Source: Purpureocillium takamizusanense
Taxonomy: Eukaryota > Ascomycota > Sordariomycetes > Hypocreales > Ophiocordycipitaceae
DNA length: 64,000 nt
Assembly: GCF_022605165.1 (NCBI RefSeq)
Contig: NC_063072.1
Coordinates: 496,001-560,000 of the forward strand
Reading direction: 5' to 3'
Both the position numbers and the translations under genes were made by a program. This document shows, piece after piece, positions 46,338-57,395 of this stretch. The notes under the pieces were generated by a model. The model ran no database searches, was not told where the DNA came from, and saw nothing but the letters and a program-made list of their open reading frames with translations. The stretch's first letter is position 1. Each line of letters opens with the position of its first letter.

Positions 46338-48201
46338 ATGAAAGCGACGACGACGACGACGACGATACTCTCAGCCCTGGTGGCGGCGGCGCTCGCCAGC
46401 TCCTCCGCGCCGCACAGGAGAGAGTCCTCCTCCTCCTCCTCCTCCTCCTCCATCCTCGAGGCGAACCCCAACAAGCAGAGCAAGATGGCGGCCGTCATGG
46501 GGCTCAAGACGTCCAACTACCAGCAGAAGCAGGACGCCGGGCTGTTCGACCCCGGGCGCTACAAGGTGCAGGAGGCGACGCGGTGCCAGGGCGGCAAGGT
46601 GGGCGAGTACAGCTGCGAGAACGTGGACCTGCTGGGCCACCTGACGCACGAGGCCATGGGCAGCCAGACGCGCGCGGGCAACGACCTCTGGGGTGCGATA
46701 CGCCTTTCTTCCTCCTTCCCTTCCTCCCTCCTTCCTCCCCCTTTTGCCCCTCATCTTTGCCCCCCTTTTGAAAACAAAAGAAGGGGAGAGAGAAAATACA
46801 TCTCCCCGTGAGTAAAGGGAAACTCGACCGCTGACGAGCAAGCGGGCACACCACATGTCGTGGTGGCCCACGTACGTAAATACAGGCTGGACGCACACCG
46901 ACGGGCGCGAGTTCGCCATCGTCGGCCAGACGGACGGCGTCGCCTTTGTCGAGGTGCTCAAGGACGGCTCGCTGACGTACCTGGGCCGGCTGCCGACGCA
47001 GACGGAAAACGCTATCTGGCGCGACATCAAGGTGCTGGGCCACCACGCGTACATTGTGGCCGACGCGTACGGCCACGGCCTGCAGGTGTTTGACCTGACC
47101 AAGCTGCTGGCCCTGAATAACGGCAACGCCAGTGGTACCGCGGGGGCAGGGGGTGCGGGTGCGAAGCCCAAGACGTTTAGCACGCTGCTGGACCTGACGG
47201 CGTGGTACGTCGGGTTCGGCAGCGCGCACAACGTGGCGGTCAATGAGGAGAGTCAGACGGTGTACGTGCTGGGGGCGGGCAAGGACGGGTTGGATGGGGC
47301 GTGCGAGGGGCTCGCGGGCGGCGGCGGCTCTTCCAACTCGTCATCGTCATCGACATCATCACCATCACCATCACCATCACCATCATCACCAGCATCACCA
47401 GCATCACCAGCATCACCAGCATCACCAGCATCACCACCGTCGTCGTCCTCAGAGCCGTCCTCGTCATCCAACGGCGGCCTCATCATGCTCGACGCCCGCA
47501 ACCCAGCCAAGCCCACGCTCACGGGCTGCGCCGGCCAGGACGGCTACGTGCACGACGCCCTGGCCGTGACCTACCGTGGCGCCGACGCGCGCTACCACGG
47601 GCGCGAGATCGTCTTCGGGTGCAACGAGGACACGCTCACCATCTACGACGTGACGGACCGCGCCGCCCCGCTCGTCCTCAGCAAGACCACCTACGACGGC
47701 TTCAACGGCACGGGAGCCTACACGCACCAGACCTGGCCCGTCGACGGCGCCGCGCTAACGCACCTGCTGCTCGACGACGAGCTCGACGAGGAGAACCGCG
47801 GGCGCACCCCCGGCGGCGACACGCACACCACGACGTATGTCTTCGACGTGCGGGACTTGACTGCGCCGCGATGGACCGGGCGGTACACGGCGCCCGTGAA
47901 GAGCGTCGACCATAATCAGTACGTGCGCGATGGGCTTAGCTACATGGCAAACTACGGCTCGGGGATGCGCGTCGTCGACGTATCGGGCGTGGCCAAGGGG
48001 GACCCGCAGGGGAAGACGATGCGCGAGGTGGCGCACTTTGACTGCTTCCCGGATGATGACGCCGAGGGCGGGAGCGCCGAGTTCGACGGCGCGTGGACGG
48101 CGTATCCGTTTTTCGCCTCGGGCACGGTGCTGCTGAATTGTATAGAGAGGGGGGTGTTTGCGCTCAAGGTGAATAGGGGGTCGACGTCGTCGACGACGTG
48201 A
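46338..48201 (+). CDS. Secreted choice-of-anchor B / LVIVD-repeat beta-propeller-like protein
   Basis: Predicted secreted protein of unknown biochemical role; the family is often annotated as choice-of-anchor B or 'regulatory P domain' protein. Exons are 46338-46692 and 46886-48201. The 193-nt intron (GTGCGA...AATACAG) gives 556 aa. The signal peptide is MKATTTTTTILSALVAAALA, followed by a Ser run from TCC repeats. Family hallmarks: RCQGGKVGEYSCENVDLLGH, then GNDLWG spliced to WTHTDGREFAIVG, YLGRLPTQ, WRDIKVLGHHAYIVADAYGH, GSAHNVAVNEES, GCAGQDGYVHDALAV, GREIVFGCNEDTLTIYDVTD, YTHQTWP and LLLDDELDEEN. Each belongs to repeated blade-like modules. A low-complexity Ser/Pro/Ala insertion encoded at 47341-47440 interrupts one inter-blade loop. 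The two exons join G|GC TGG, restoring the conserved Gly-Trp. Confidence 0.9.
47341..47440. repeat. Coding microsatellite and 9-bp minisatellite (Ser-Pro-Ala) in the anchor-B gene
   Basis: TCA/CCA-type trinucleotide repeats run into five tandem copies of a 9-bp unit encoding Ser-Pro-Ala. They lengthen a loop of the secreted protein without breaking frame. Confidence 0.9.
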
Positions 48202-48558
48202 GGGCCCAACGAGTATCTATACGGTGCATCAACGCGTGGGTGCTTGCCGGCATATAAAGGGGGGACCTGACGCGTATGTAATTAGGTTTTTCTTTTGTAT
48301 GATTTACGGGGGACGAGGTCCATAGGGAGTGCAGTGGACATAATTGCCGCTTCATATAGATGCGAGAGCTGGATTGTGCTACAACCATATACCGTTGTCT
48401 CCTTCTTCCGTGCCTGCATGTAGTCTGGCGTTCGCCGCATCGGTACACGCGCAATTCCCATCCGCCATTGCGCCCCGTTATATTTACACTTTACATTCGA
48501 CACCTGACCCTCGGAGTCGAATGAGACACAGTCGACAGTAACTACCTAGCCGCCACTC
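48202..48558. other. Convergent 3' spacer
   Basis: 357 bp between the anchor-B gene and the homeobox gene, which converge. No terminator hairpin or other element stands out. Confidence 0.5.
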
Positions 48559-51500
48559 TCACCTGTGTCTCGGCGCGGCAAAGTACCCCAGCCCCAGCCC
48601 CGGACCCGACTCCTGCGGCAGCAAGCCCACGTCGCGCTTGAACCGCATCAGCCACTCGGGGTTATCCGCCGCCGTCTGGTTCCACGGGTCGTCGCTGTAC
48701 GGTGATAGCAAACGCTAGTCAGCAAGGGGGTCTGTCTCTCGGCATATCACCACATCTGACTATATGTCAAAGCCGACGCAAAGGGGACGAACTGAGATAT
48801 GAAAAATAGAAAAAATATCCTGCATGAGAAAAAAAAAAGGGGGGGCATCTGCTAGGAGTGGAAACAAACACAAAGGCTGAAGGTCAGGCAAACTCACTCG
48901 TCAAACTCGAGCCACCGCGCCTGGTACTGAATCTCCTCGTCGCTCGGCACGTGCCGGTTCGGGTTCTTGTCCGACACGGCCGCGGCCACGAACCGCGCCA
49001 GGTCGTGCGCCAGACGGCGGTACGCGTTGGCGTCGTTGGGGAAGTAGGGCGGGCGCGTCGACGCCGTCACCGCGGCAGCCAGCTGTGCGTGGTGATGGTG
49101 GCCGCGCGGTCCTCCTGCTTCCGTCGCGCTGCTGGCCCCCGCGCCAGACGGCGAGCGCGACGTGGTCGCAGTGGACGCCAGGACGGCACCCGGCGCAGTT
49201 ACCGTGCTGGTGCTAGCGGTGGTGATGGTGTTGGTGTGTATGCGGTGGGCTCGGTGCGCATTGTTCATGGTGTGTAGCTGGTAGAGGCGCGACTGCTCCT
49301 CTTCGTGCGGTGGCGTTGCGGTGCTGCTGATCAATGGGGCTGGCGTGATGGCATCGTCAGCGGCAGAGAGGTCAAGGGCCCAGAGGAGGTCCATGTCGTC
49401 GTCAGTTGTGGGCAGGGAATCGAGAGGAGGGAACACGGCGGCGGGCGCAACGATGCCGTCGGTGGTGAACCCCTGATGAGTCCCCGGCAGGACGAGATCC
49501 ATCTGCGCGCCTAGCGCAGCGACGTCGAGCTCCGTGTCATCGAGGGATAAAGGATGCGACACACCCACGCCCTCTGTTGCCTCGCCGTCTTCCTCATCCT
49601 CCTGATGCTCTCCCTCGGCCTCCTCCTGCGCCCGTCCTAGAGCCCTTTCCTTGACCCCTTCAAGCCAGTCTGTCGATGCGGAAATCATGCGCAGCAGCCA
49701 CCCGGCGACGACGTCGGACGGTGCGCTGGACCGCTCCTCGGTCTGACGCACGATGCGCACGGCCTCGGCCTGTATCTCGCGGTTCGAAAGTGGCGCGGGC
49801 CGGAGGCGGGCGGCGCGGATAATGGCAGCGAGCAGCCGGCGCTCGAGCTCGCAGCCCTCAAAGATGTCGTCCTTGCCATTGATGCGCAGCGTCGTGAGCC
49901 GGTTCTCGGCCTGCCCGCGCACAGTCTGCAGCATGGCGCCCTGGAGGATCTCGGGCGACGCCGTGGCCAGGTCGCGCAGCCACGAAGGGCTTGTCTTGGT
50001 TGCAGCTGCGGCTGCGGCTGCCGCTTGCGCTGCTGCTCCCAGCCCTTGCGTGTTGCCGCCGGCCAGGTCCGCGCTGAGAATGATGCGGCAGGCCTCGCGC
50101 TGGACGTCGGCGTCGGGCGGCTGGTCGCCCGCGGCGTCGAGATGATTCATGACCCAGTACTGGAGCTCCATCTTGAGCAGGTCGTAAGCGGTCGAGGGCG
50201 TCCAGGGAGAGGCGCCGCCAGCCTTGTACGGGAGGGGTGAATTACGTTCGTAGTCAAGGAGGTCTGGAGTATGTATCCTCGTCAGCACCAAGGACCGAAT
50301 GGGCGTTGCATGTATACAGTCTCTCCGAGAAGCAAAGGGGGAAGAATTTCAACTTACACGGAGGCATCGAATTCTCTATCGTCTGCAGCACCGCCGGGTC
50401 GAACCCCCAGTCGCCGACCCAGTCGCGCATGGTGCTCCCGGCCTTGAAGTGCTCGCCGAGGTGCTCGACGCGCATGGCCCAGTCGTCGAGGCAGCGACCG
50501 CAGAAGCCGCAGCGTGAGCGTATGGGTGGCGCCGCGGCCTTCCACGCGTCGAAGCTCGAGCCGGGGACGCCCGCCCCCACGCGGTGCACTAGCCGCAGGT
50601 GCTGCATCAGGTGGTCGCGCCGGTAAAATGTGCGCTCGTCGACACCGCGGCGGTTACAGAGCAAGAAGTTGTGTGACTCGATGTGCGCCGCATCGGGGCC
50701 TTCCTCGCCGCAAAACACGCACACGAGTGCGTCGCCACCGCCGCCCTCGTCCTCTTCCTCGTCCCATTCCCCGTCCCCATTCCCGTTCCCCCTGGGAAAA
50801 GAGGGGGAGGAGGAGGAGGCGCGGCGACGACGGTGGTGGTCGCGCCGTCGCACGGCCAGGGGCCCCGTGGGCGTGCATACCCACCGGTCCAGCGGGAGGT
50901 GCCACGTCTTCTCGTGCCGCTGCCAGTCGTACTTTGTGCGAAACTCCTCGACGCAAAAGGTGCACTGAAAGATGCCGCGCGAGGGGCGGCCGAGCGTCGA
51001 CTGCCGCGCGGGGAGAAGAGTGTGATTCCTCCTACGGCGCCGGCGCCGGCGGTGGTGCTGCTGACGGGGGTGAGACGACGAACCGCCGTGGTGGGCCGCC
51101 TGGTCAAGCGGTGAGGGGGGCACGCCGAAGCTCGAGGAGCGCGACGAGGCGACAGAGCTTTCGCTGCGCGGGTTGCTGATGTTGTCGCCGCCGCCGATGC
51201 CTTGGCGGCTCAGGGACGAGCGGTTGCTAGCCGAGGCGCTGGAGCCGCCGCCGCCGCCGTCATCGGACAGGTACAGGTACGGGTAGGCGGAGACGGAGGC
51301 GGAGGCGTAGAAGGGCTCGTTGGCGGCGCGGTAGATGGCCGTCGCGGCGGCGGGCTCGTCTTCGGGGGGCGAGTTGGCCCAGCGCTGCAGAGGATCCATC
51401 ATGTCCTCGAAGACGCCGGGCGTGGGGGCGCGGCGCGGCGGCTGGGGCATGACAACGTCGATGGGCGTAGAGGCGTCCATGCCAACGACGTCGCGCAGCG

Positions 51501-51942
51501 GCGAGGACGGGGAGGTGGCCAAGGAGGATGAGGACTGCTGCTGCCTGTTCATGTGAGCGCGCAAGACGTGCGCACTCGACGCAACGGCAGCAGCCGACGA
51601 TGACATTGACGACGGCGGCGGAGGCGGGCTGCCGACCTTGATGCGGCGGCGGCGGGCGTTGGCGAACCAGTTGGCGACCTGGACGACATCGAGGCCGGTG
51701 AGGGCGCAGAGTGACTCCTTGTCGTCGCGTGTCGGGTAGGGGTGGTGCTTATTGGCGGCGAACCAGCGGCGCAGCGTGCGGACGGCGTCCTGGGTGAAGA
51801 TCGGCCGTGGGCGGGTTGTTGCTGCCGTCGTTGGTGTCATCGGCATCGCCGTCATGCCGGGGCCGTATCCCGCTATGAGTCCCGGGGCCGGGTGGAGCCG
51901 GAGCCGGGGCGGGGGCCGGGGCCTGCGGCCACTCGTTGTCAT
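48559..51942 (-). CDS. Homeobox (TALE/KN) plus C2H2 zinc-finger transcription factor
   Basis: Predicted nuclear regulator of 1028 aa. Exons are 51942-50358, 50263-48898 and 48694-48559, with introns of 94 nt (GTAAGT...CCAG) and 203 nt (GTGAGT...TACAG); phases agree throughout. The homeodomain spans about residues 46-103: TRPRPIFTQDAVRTLRRW, then HHPYPTRDDKESL, with the recognition helix QVANWFANARRRR. A C2H2 finger follows, FQCTFCVEEFRTKYDWQRHE with a Trp-His pair, then further Cys/His pairs (CVFCGEE...HIESH, HLMQHLRLVH, CGFCGRCLDDW...HLGEHF). The second exon is a long helical and acidic region and the last encodes DDPWNQTAADNPEWLMRFK, a terminal motif seen in this fungal homeobox-C2H2 family. 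The start at 51942 is in frame with the homeodomain. An overlapping MEVDD frame nearby is not. Confidence 0.9.
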
Positions 51943-52525
51943 CGACTTCCATGACCGGGTGTCGTCAGGTTCACAGTGTCAAGACTTGTCACGTTGCGAT
52001 ACGGCGTGAGAGGGATGCGCTCGGCTACCCGCGGGCGACAAAGGCGACCGGGATCGATGTGCGGTGAGCGGCGTATGTGAGAGGAGTCGCCGACGAAGCA
52101 GCGTCGTCGTCGCCGTCGTCTCCGCAACCCACCATACACGATACTCTTTGAACCACTGTGACAGTGCAGCCAGCCCCTCCCAGTCACCCGCACGCCCTTG
52201 CGGCCGCGAGCTCCGGTTTTTAACACCAAGGCCTCCCGGGGCTTGTCAAGAGTGGGGGCCGGCACCATTACATGTAGGGCGTGCGCCCGGTCCACATCAC
52301 CCGCGCCTGCCGGTCCCGCTCCGAGCCAAGGGGGAGTGAGGCCCGATGCTCCGAGTCATAGCATCGGGACTTGGCTATAAAGAATTTGTTAGCCTCGGCG
52401 CAAGACAATGACACCTGTCTCGGTCGGCTAGATGTAGCTTCGACGGCCCTGTCCCTTGATGCTGCGTCGTCTGCGCGATTCCCGGTATAGTCTGTCCAAC
52501 CAGAGCTTCACCATCCCATCGCATC
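51943..52525. promoter_or_regulatory. Divergent promoter between the homeobox gene and the MFS transporter
   Basis: 583 bp, GC-rich next to the homeobox start. No distinct operator assigned. A co-regulation link between the transporter and the factor is possible but unproven. Confidence 0.45.
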
Positions 52526-54081
52526 ATGGCCACGGCGACGGTGACCATGCCCGCTCCCGTCGCGGGCGTCACCACGGCGACAGCCATCGAGCTCGGTCCC
52601 CGCGGCGGCGGTATGAACAGCAGCGTCGACAATGACAATGGGGGCATTGCCCTCCAACAGCGCGCCGCTCGCCCTCTTCCTCCCTCCTCCGCCTCGTCCT
52701 CCGACACCGCCGCCGCCGACCCCGTCCTCGAGGCGTCGCGACTTGCCGACAGCACCGTGCCCGACGGAGGCTTCGAGGCGTGGTCCGTCATCGCCGCCTG
52801 CGCCGTCGTCTCCTTCTGGTTCACGGGCGTCAGCTACTCGTGGGGCGTCATGCAGTCGGCCCTCGTCGCCTCAGGTCTCGCCCCGGCCTCGACGCTGTCG
52901 TGGGTCGGCTCCCTGCCGCCTACCCTCATCGCCGCCTGCGCCGTCACCAACGCTCGCCTAGTGCGTGCCGTGGGCCTGCGCGCCGTGGCCATCGCCGGCG
53001 TCTGCATCATCGTCGCCGCCGAAGTCGCCAGCGGCTTCTGCGCCCGCAGCGTCCCAGGCCTGTTCGTCACCGCCGGGGCCATGCTCGGCCTCGGCATGAG
53101 CCTCTGCTTCACCACCTGCGCCGTCACACCCGCGCAGTACTTTCGCCGCCGGCGCGGCCTCGCCAACGGCGTCGTCTTCGCGGGCGGCGGGCTCGGCGGC
53201 GCGGCCGTCACGCTGCTGCAGGGCGTGCTGATCCAACGATTCGGCGTGGCCTGGACGTACCGCATCGTGGGGCTTGCCGCGCTCGTCACGGGTCTTCCGG
53301 CAGCGCTCGTCATCAAGGAGCGGCGGCATGCATCGGCGCCATCGTCGTCGCCATCGTACTCGGCTACGGGCGGCGGGCAGCACCTCGAGTGGCGGCTGTT
53401 CCGCGACGTGCGCTTCCTCCTCATCTTCCTGGCTGGCGCCGTCGCCACGTTCCCGCTGCTCGTGCCCGCCTTCTTCCTGCCGCTGTACGCACACGCACTT
53501 GGCCTGTCGTCGTCGGCGGGCGCCGGCCTGCTGGCGGGCTTCAACCTGTCATCGGCGCTGGGCCGCGTGCTGTGCGGCCTCCTGTCGGACCGTCTGGGCC
53601 CGCTCAACACGCTGCTGGCGACACTCGTGGTCAGCGGCGCCGGCATGCTCGTCCTGTGGCCGGCGTCGACAACAGTCGCCCCGCTGGCGCTGTTTGCCGT
53701 CCTCAACGGCGCGTCCAACGGGGGGTTCTTCGCCACCATACCGACCGTCGTGGGCAACGTGTTTGGCTCGGCGCGTGTGGCCGTCGCGCTGGGCATGGTG
53801 GTGACGGGCTGGGGGCCGGGGTACCTCATGGTGAGTCTTGCTGCTGCACCCAGCCGCGAGAATTCAGAATCCCTCGATTAATTGTGCTGCTGCTGACGGC
53901 GTGATGTGAGCAGGGCGCGCCCATCGCTGGCTACCTGCTGGATGCGTACGGCGGCCAGGACAATGGCCTGCAGGCGTATCGACCGGCCATGTTTTATGCT
54001 GGGTCTCTCGCGCTCGGGGCGGCCGTGCTGGTGGTTGTGATGCGCCTTCGCATGAATCCGTCGCTCAAGGCGAGAGTGTGA
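52526..54081 (+). CDS. MFS transporter, monocarboxylate-porter (MCT) type
   Basis: Twelve-helix major facilitator carrier likely in the plasma membrane; MCT-like fungal proteins move monocarboxylates or related small solutes, substrate not predictable here. Exons are 52526-53830 and 53914-54081. The 83-nt intron (GTGAGT, branch TGCTGACGG, GAGCAG) gives 490 aa. The first about 85 residues are a disordered cytosolic tail. Helix 1 begins at the family signature DGGFEAWSVIAACAVVSFWF, and the loop 2-3 region and GLANGVVFAGGGLGGA follow. Helix 7 begins about FLLIFLAGAVATFPLL, with GRVLCGLLSDRLGPLNTLLA in the second half. The splice joins GYLM to GAPIAGYLLDAYGG at helix 11. An alternative long frame on the same strand (52780-53904) is a shadow. 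Confidence 0.9.
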
Positions 54082-54547
54082 AGGAGGAGTGTTGCAATTA
54101 AATTGGCTCATGTAAATGGGTACGTGTCGGTACGTCTCACGAGGGATACGTACTATCCTGCGTGACTTATAGCAGCCCACCACCAAGTCGCGGCGTACGG
54201 AGTACACGGCGACAAGCCACCTGTGGATTTAGGCACAGGAAGTGCTACCTACCTATTGAGCAGCAGGTCCATCTCACGTCACTTCATATCGGGTAGCATA
54301 GCGCGCAGCGTTCATCTTCTGCCATGCAGAGCAAAAAGTTCTCATGAAAACTAAGGCGCGTCTTCAGCCCGTATATCGAGCATGATGAGCTTTCTCGCAC
54401 CGTCCCAAGATGATTGCGCAATCCATTTCGGCTCCTGGGCTCAACCCCAGGGTAACCAACTCAACTACCTTGACATGTAACAAAAAAGAATGCGATGTCC
54501 ATTGCTGCGAGGCAATGGGACGCGTGTAGTTCAAAAAACAAAGGCGT
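54082..54547. other. Spacer between the MFS gene and tRNA-Gly
   Basis: 466 bp; AT-richer than its surroundings with CTACCTACC-type repeats. No gene recognised. Confidence 0.5.
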
Positions 54548-54618
54548 GCGGCCATCGGGAGTCGAACCCGAGTCGGCTGAATGGAAATCAGCCATGCTAA
54601 CCGTTACACCATGGCCGC
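54548..54618 (-). tRNA. tRNA-Gly (anticodon UCC)
   Basis: 71-nt cloverleaf read on the minus strand. The acceptor stem pairs GCGGCCA with TGGCCGC (7 bp). The anticodon arm is GCTGA-TTTCCAT-TCAGC, with TCC at loop positions 34-36. The T arm is CGGGTTCGAATCCCG. No intron. The B-box consensus GGTTCGAATCC is intact, so it should be transcribed by RNA polymerase III. Confidence 0.96.
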
Positions 54619-55758
54619 TTAGATAATTAGTGAGCTGCAAATGAGCGTTATACGTGTTGGGATCAAAACAAGTGGGCGCTCCAACCATCGTCAGCGCCAC
54701 TTCTTTCTCTTGGCGGTCTGCTCCGCTCTCCAACTCCGCAGGGTGCCGTGCGGAGCCTATGGAGACCAATAGGTGCAGACTCGGCAGCAGCAGCAACGCC
54801 ACGCTTCTACGACAGTTTCTACCGTGTGTGTGCTCGAGTCCGTGGAGTTGGCATAACACCTAACGCCGATGCTTCTTCCACGATATACAAGCACATCAAT
54901 GGCTCATTATTAAGGGATGCGTGTTGTGCCGGGTCGGATCTCGGTACGCACTTGGTAAATGGTAGACTTATCCAACTTGGAACCGAAGTGTTGCACTCGT
55001 CCTGGGCCGAACCGCTCGTCCGTCCGTTACACAGCCGTCGAGGCAAAGCCCCTTCCATCAGGGCGAGGCGAGCAGTCGAAACAGGCTCTGACCCAGCCAG
55101 GACACCATCCGGATAAGATCGATAGATCCGCTCATCTCCTTCACTCGCCAATGAGCAAAAGCCAGTCCCCTCCGCGCTCCACTACCATATCCCGAACCTT
55201 CAGGAGCAGGGGACGCCGGAGGCGAGGATGGATGACAAAGATCTGAGGCTCGTAGATCTACAACCATGTCCATCGTGGCTGGCGCCAGAGCTAAACGCCG
55301 CTGCACCTTGATGTCAGTGCCGATACTACTTCGAAGTAGAGCCCACCCTCCCTCTCCGCTGCCCCACACGTCTGCATCATACAACCTCGCTCGACCAGCG
55401 GCCTATTCAGCCTGCTTTGCTTGCTAATGTCCATCGAACGCTATAGAACGGGGGGACAGCTGGCTGGGGGGGGGGGGCGCCGCGGCGACGTTAGTGCCTC
55501 GGCGCGCGAGTACGTAGACGCAGGAGCTTGCCTAGAGAGAGAGAGGCGGGAGGGAGATGGGAGAGGGGGGACGAGGGGCGGGGCGCGGAGCTAAGCATGC
55601 GGATGCTATAGTATAAAGACTGTCGCAGGCTGCCCCGACTCGATGCGATGACGACGTAGGGTGGATGACTTGGCTGCCAACATTGCCTTCATCATCTCAT
55701 CGTCGCCGAAAGACACATTAATTGTATAGACGAGTCGCACGAGCCTCATCAATACGCT
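54619..55758. other. Spacer between tRNA-Gly and the DJ-1 gene
   Basis: 1.1 kb. A short G run of about 12 lies near 55470 and purine-rich sequence follows at 55540-55590. Frames here lack recognisable content. Confidence 0.45.
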
Positions 55759-56669
55759 ATGGCTAACCCTAAGATCCTCGTCGTCCTCACGAGCCACGAC
55801 GAGCACACTAAGCTCCCTGGCCAAAAGACGGGCTGGTACCTTGTGAGTTTGAGCCATTGCCCCCGCCGTCCCTGCCACCTTCTGGTGTCCGTCCAGCTTC
55901 CAAGCTCGCCACCGACAATTGAGCCGGCTTGAAAGCTGGGGGGGCCACAGAACTAGCAGCAGCAGCAGCAGCAGCCACAGGGGAGGAGCATCGACGACTA
56001 CGGGCCCAATCCGCAAAGCAACAAGTGCTGATGATCCCTTTCCCCCCATAGCCCGAGCTGTCGCACCCCCACGCTGTCCTCCACAAGGATTTTGAAATCG
56101 TCTCGGCCTCGCCCAAGGGCGGCAAGGCGCCCCTCGACCCCGGATCGGCCGAGGCCTTCGCATCCGACCCCGAGTCCAAGGCCTTCCTCGAGAACCACGC
56201 GCACGTCTTCGAGCAGACGCGCCCGCTCAGCGAGTTCCTCGGGCGGTCGGGCGAGTTCGCCGCCCTCTTCTACCCGGGCGGCCACGGCCCCATGTACGAC
56301 CTCTACGACCACCCGGACTCCATCGCCCTCATCGAGGAGTTTGACCGCGCCGGCAAGCCCGTCGCCGCCGTCTGCCACGGGCCCATCGTCCTGGCCAAGG
56401 CGCGACGCCCCGACGGCCGGCCCCTCGTGCAGGGCCGCCGCGCCACCGGCTTCACCAACAAGGAGGAGGACATGGTCGAGCTGACCCAGCACATGCCCGT
56501 GCTGCTCGAGGACGAGTTCAAAAAGGCCGGCGCCCTGTGGGAGGCGGCGGACCCCTGGGCGGAGCGCGTCGTCGTCGACGGCAACATCATCACGGGCCAG
56601 AACCCGGCGTCGGCGCGGCGCCTCGGCGAGGAGCTGGCCAAGGCCGTTCGCGCGCAGCAGCAAAAGTAG
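55759..56669 (+). CDS. DJ-1/PfpI superfamily protein, Hsp31-like (probable glyoxalase III / chaperone)
   Basis: Class I glutamine-amidotransferase-like fold; yeast Hsp31-type members detoxify methylglyoxal and protect against oxidative stress. Exons are 55759-55842 and 56052-56669. The 209-nt intron (GTGAGT...CCATAG) gives 233 aa, matching Hsp31. Exon 1 begins MANPKILVVLTSHDEHTKL and ends GWYL, joined to PELSHPHAVL. The acidic residue before the catalytic centre appears in TSHDEH; GGHGPMYDL is the glycine-rich loop; and AAVCHGPIVLAK is the nucleophile elbow with the active-site Cys-His. The C-terminus VVVDGNIITGQNPASARRLG is also a family signature. The exon-1 start fits the first beta-strand exactly. 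Enzymatic role is inferred. Confidence 0.92.
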
Positions 56670-57287
56670 TGGACGCACGGAGTTGGCTGACGAGAAAAGA
56701 GTTGTCAGGGCCCTAGATACAAAATGATCAAAAGTGTTACAAGCGTGAATGAAACCCAATTGACCTAATTATGGCGCTACTGCTGCTGGCCGCTGCTGCT
56801 GCTACTACTCCCTGAGAAGCCGAACGAAGCAGAGGCTGCGTTGGTGATGACCGCGCATATTGTAGAGTAAAGCGAGGCCTCAGAGCGAGGCGTGTCTTCG
56901 ATGACCACCATTCGCCCCCAACACAGGCAAGACAAGCAGCCGCCAACGCTACTGGCACGCCGCGCTAGCTCGCCGCTGAAAACCCATCGCGCGTCAGAAC
57001 CATTTTTTTCTTCCCCGGAACCTTGCCATACACTTCCCAAGAAATTGGTATCCAACGCGTCGGCTACGCGCATGGCGTCGTGTGCTCGTTGAATTGCCAT
57101 CGCAGCTGTCGCACTTGCACGTTGTCGTCGCTCAACTTCCTCGTCTGTCCCGAGCTTCTGCACCAGAAGTGCACCCACCAAAGAAAGGGTCAGGGGGAGC
57201 CAGTAGAGACAGCGCACCGGCCAGGTGCGAAATCGTGCGAGGGCTTGATAGTAAGTTTTAAGCCCTTTAAAATTAAAGTGGGTCTAC
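56670..57287. other. Spacer between the DJ-1 gene and tRNA-Ile
   Basis: 618 bp; contains a (TGC)n-like patch at about 56770-56800. No gene recognised. Confidence 0.5.
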
Positions 57288-57395
57288 GTTCCTGTGGCGC
57301 AGTGGCTTTAGCGCGTGACTCTTATAAGCCATCCTTTTATGGATTTCTTATGGTTAGCAATGTCAAGGTCGAGGGTTCGAATCCCCCCAGGAACA
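57288..57395 (+). tRNA. tRNA-Ile (anticodon UAU) with a 33-nt intron
   Basis: The acceptor stem GTTCCTG pairs with CAGGAAC (7 bp) and the D arm is GCGC-loop-GCGC. Reading on, the anticodon loop is CTTATAA with TAT at 57323-57325. It is interrupted after position 37 by an intron at 57327-57359, which holds a CTTAT able to pair with the anticodon region. The T arm is GAGGG-TTCGAAT-CCCCC, with one A-C mismatch. Base pair 31-39 is T-T. Fungal tRNA-Ile(UAU) commonly has an intron, which fits. The two mismatches leave some chance that it is a decayed copy. Confidence 0.85.

Noticed and set aside
51749..51952. MEVDDNEWPQ start for the homeobox gene
   Set aside because: The start looks natural but is out of frame with the homeodomain, and no GT donor could join the frames.
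52780..53904. 374-codon plus-strand frame
   Set aside because: Shadow of the MFS transporter; extremely Arg/His-rich with no hydrophobic helices.
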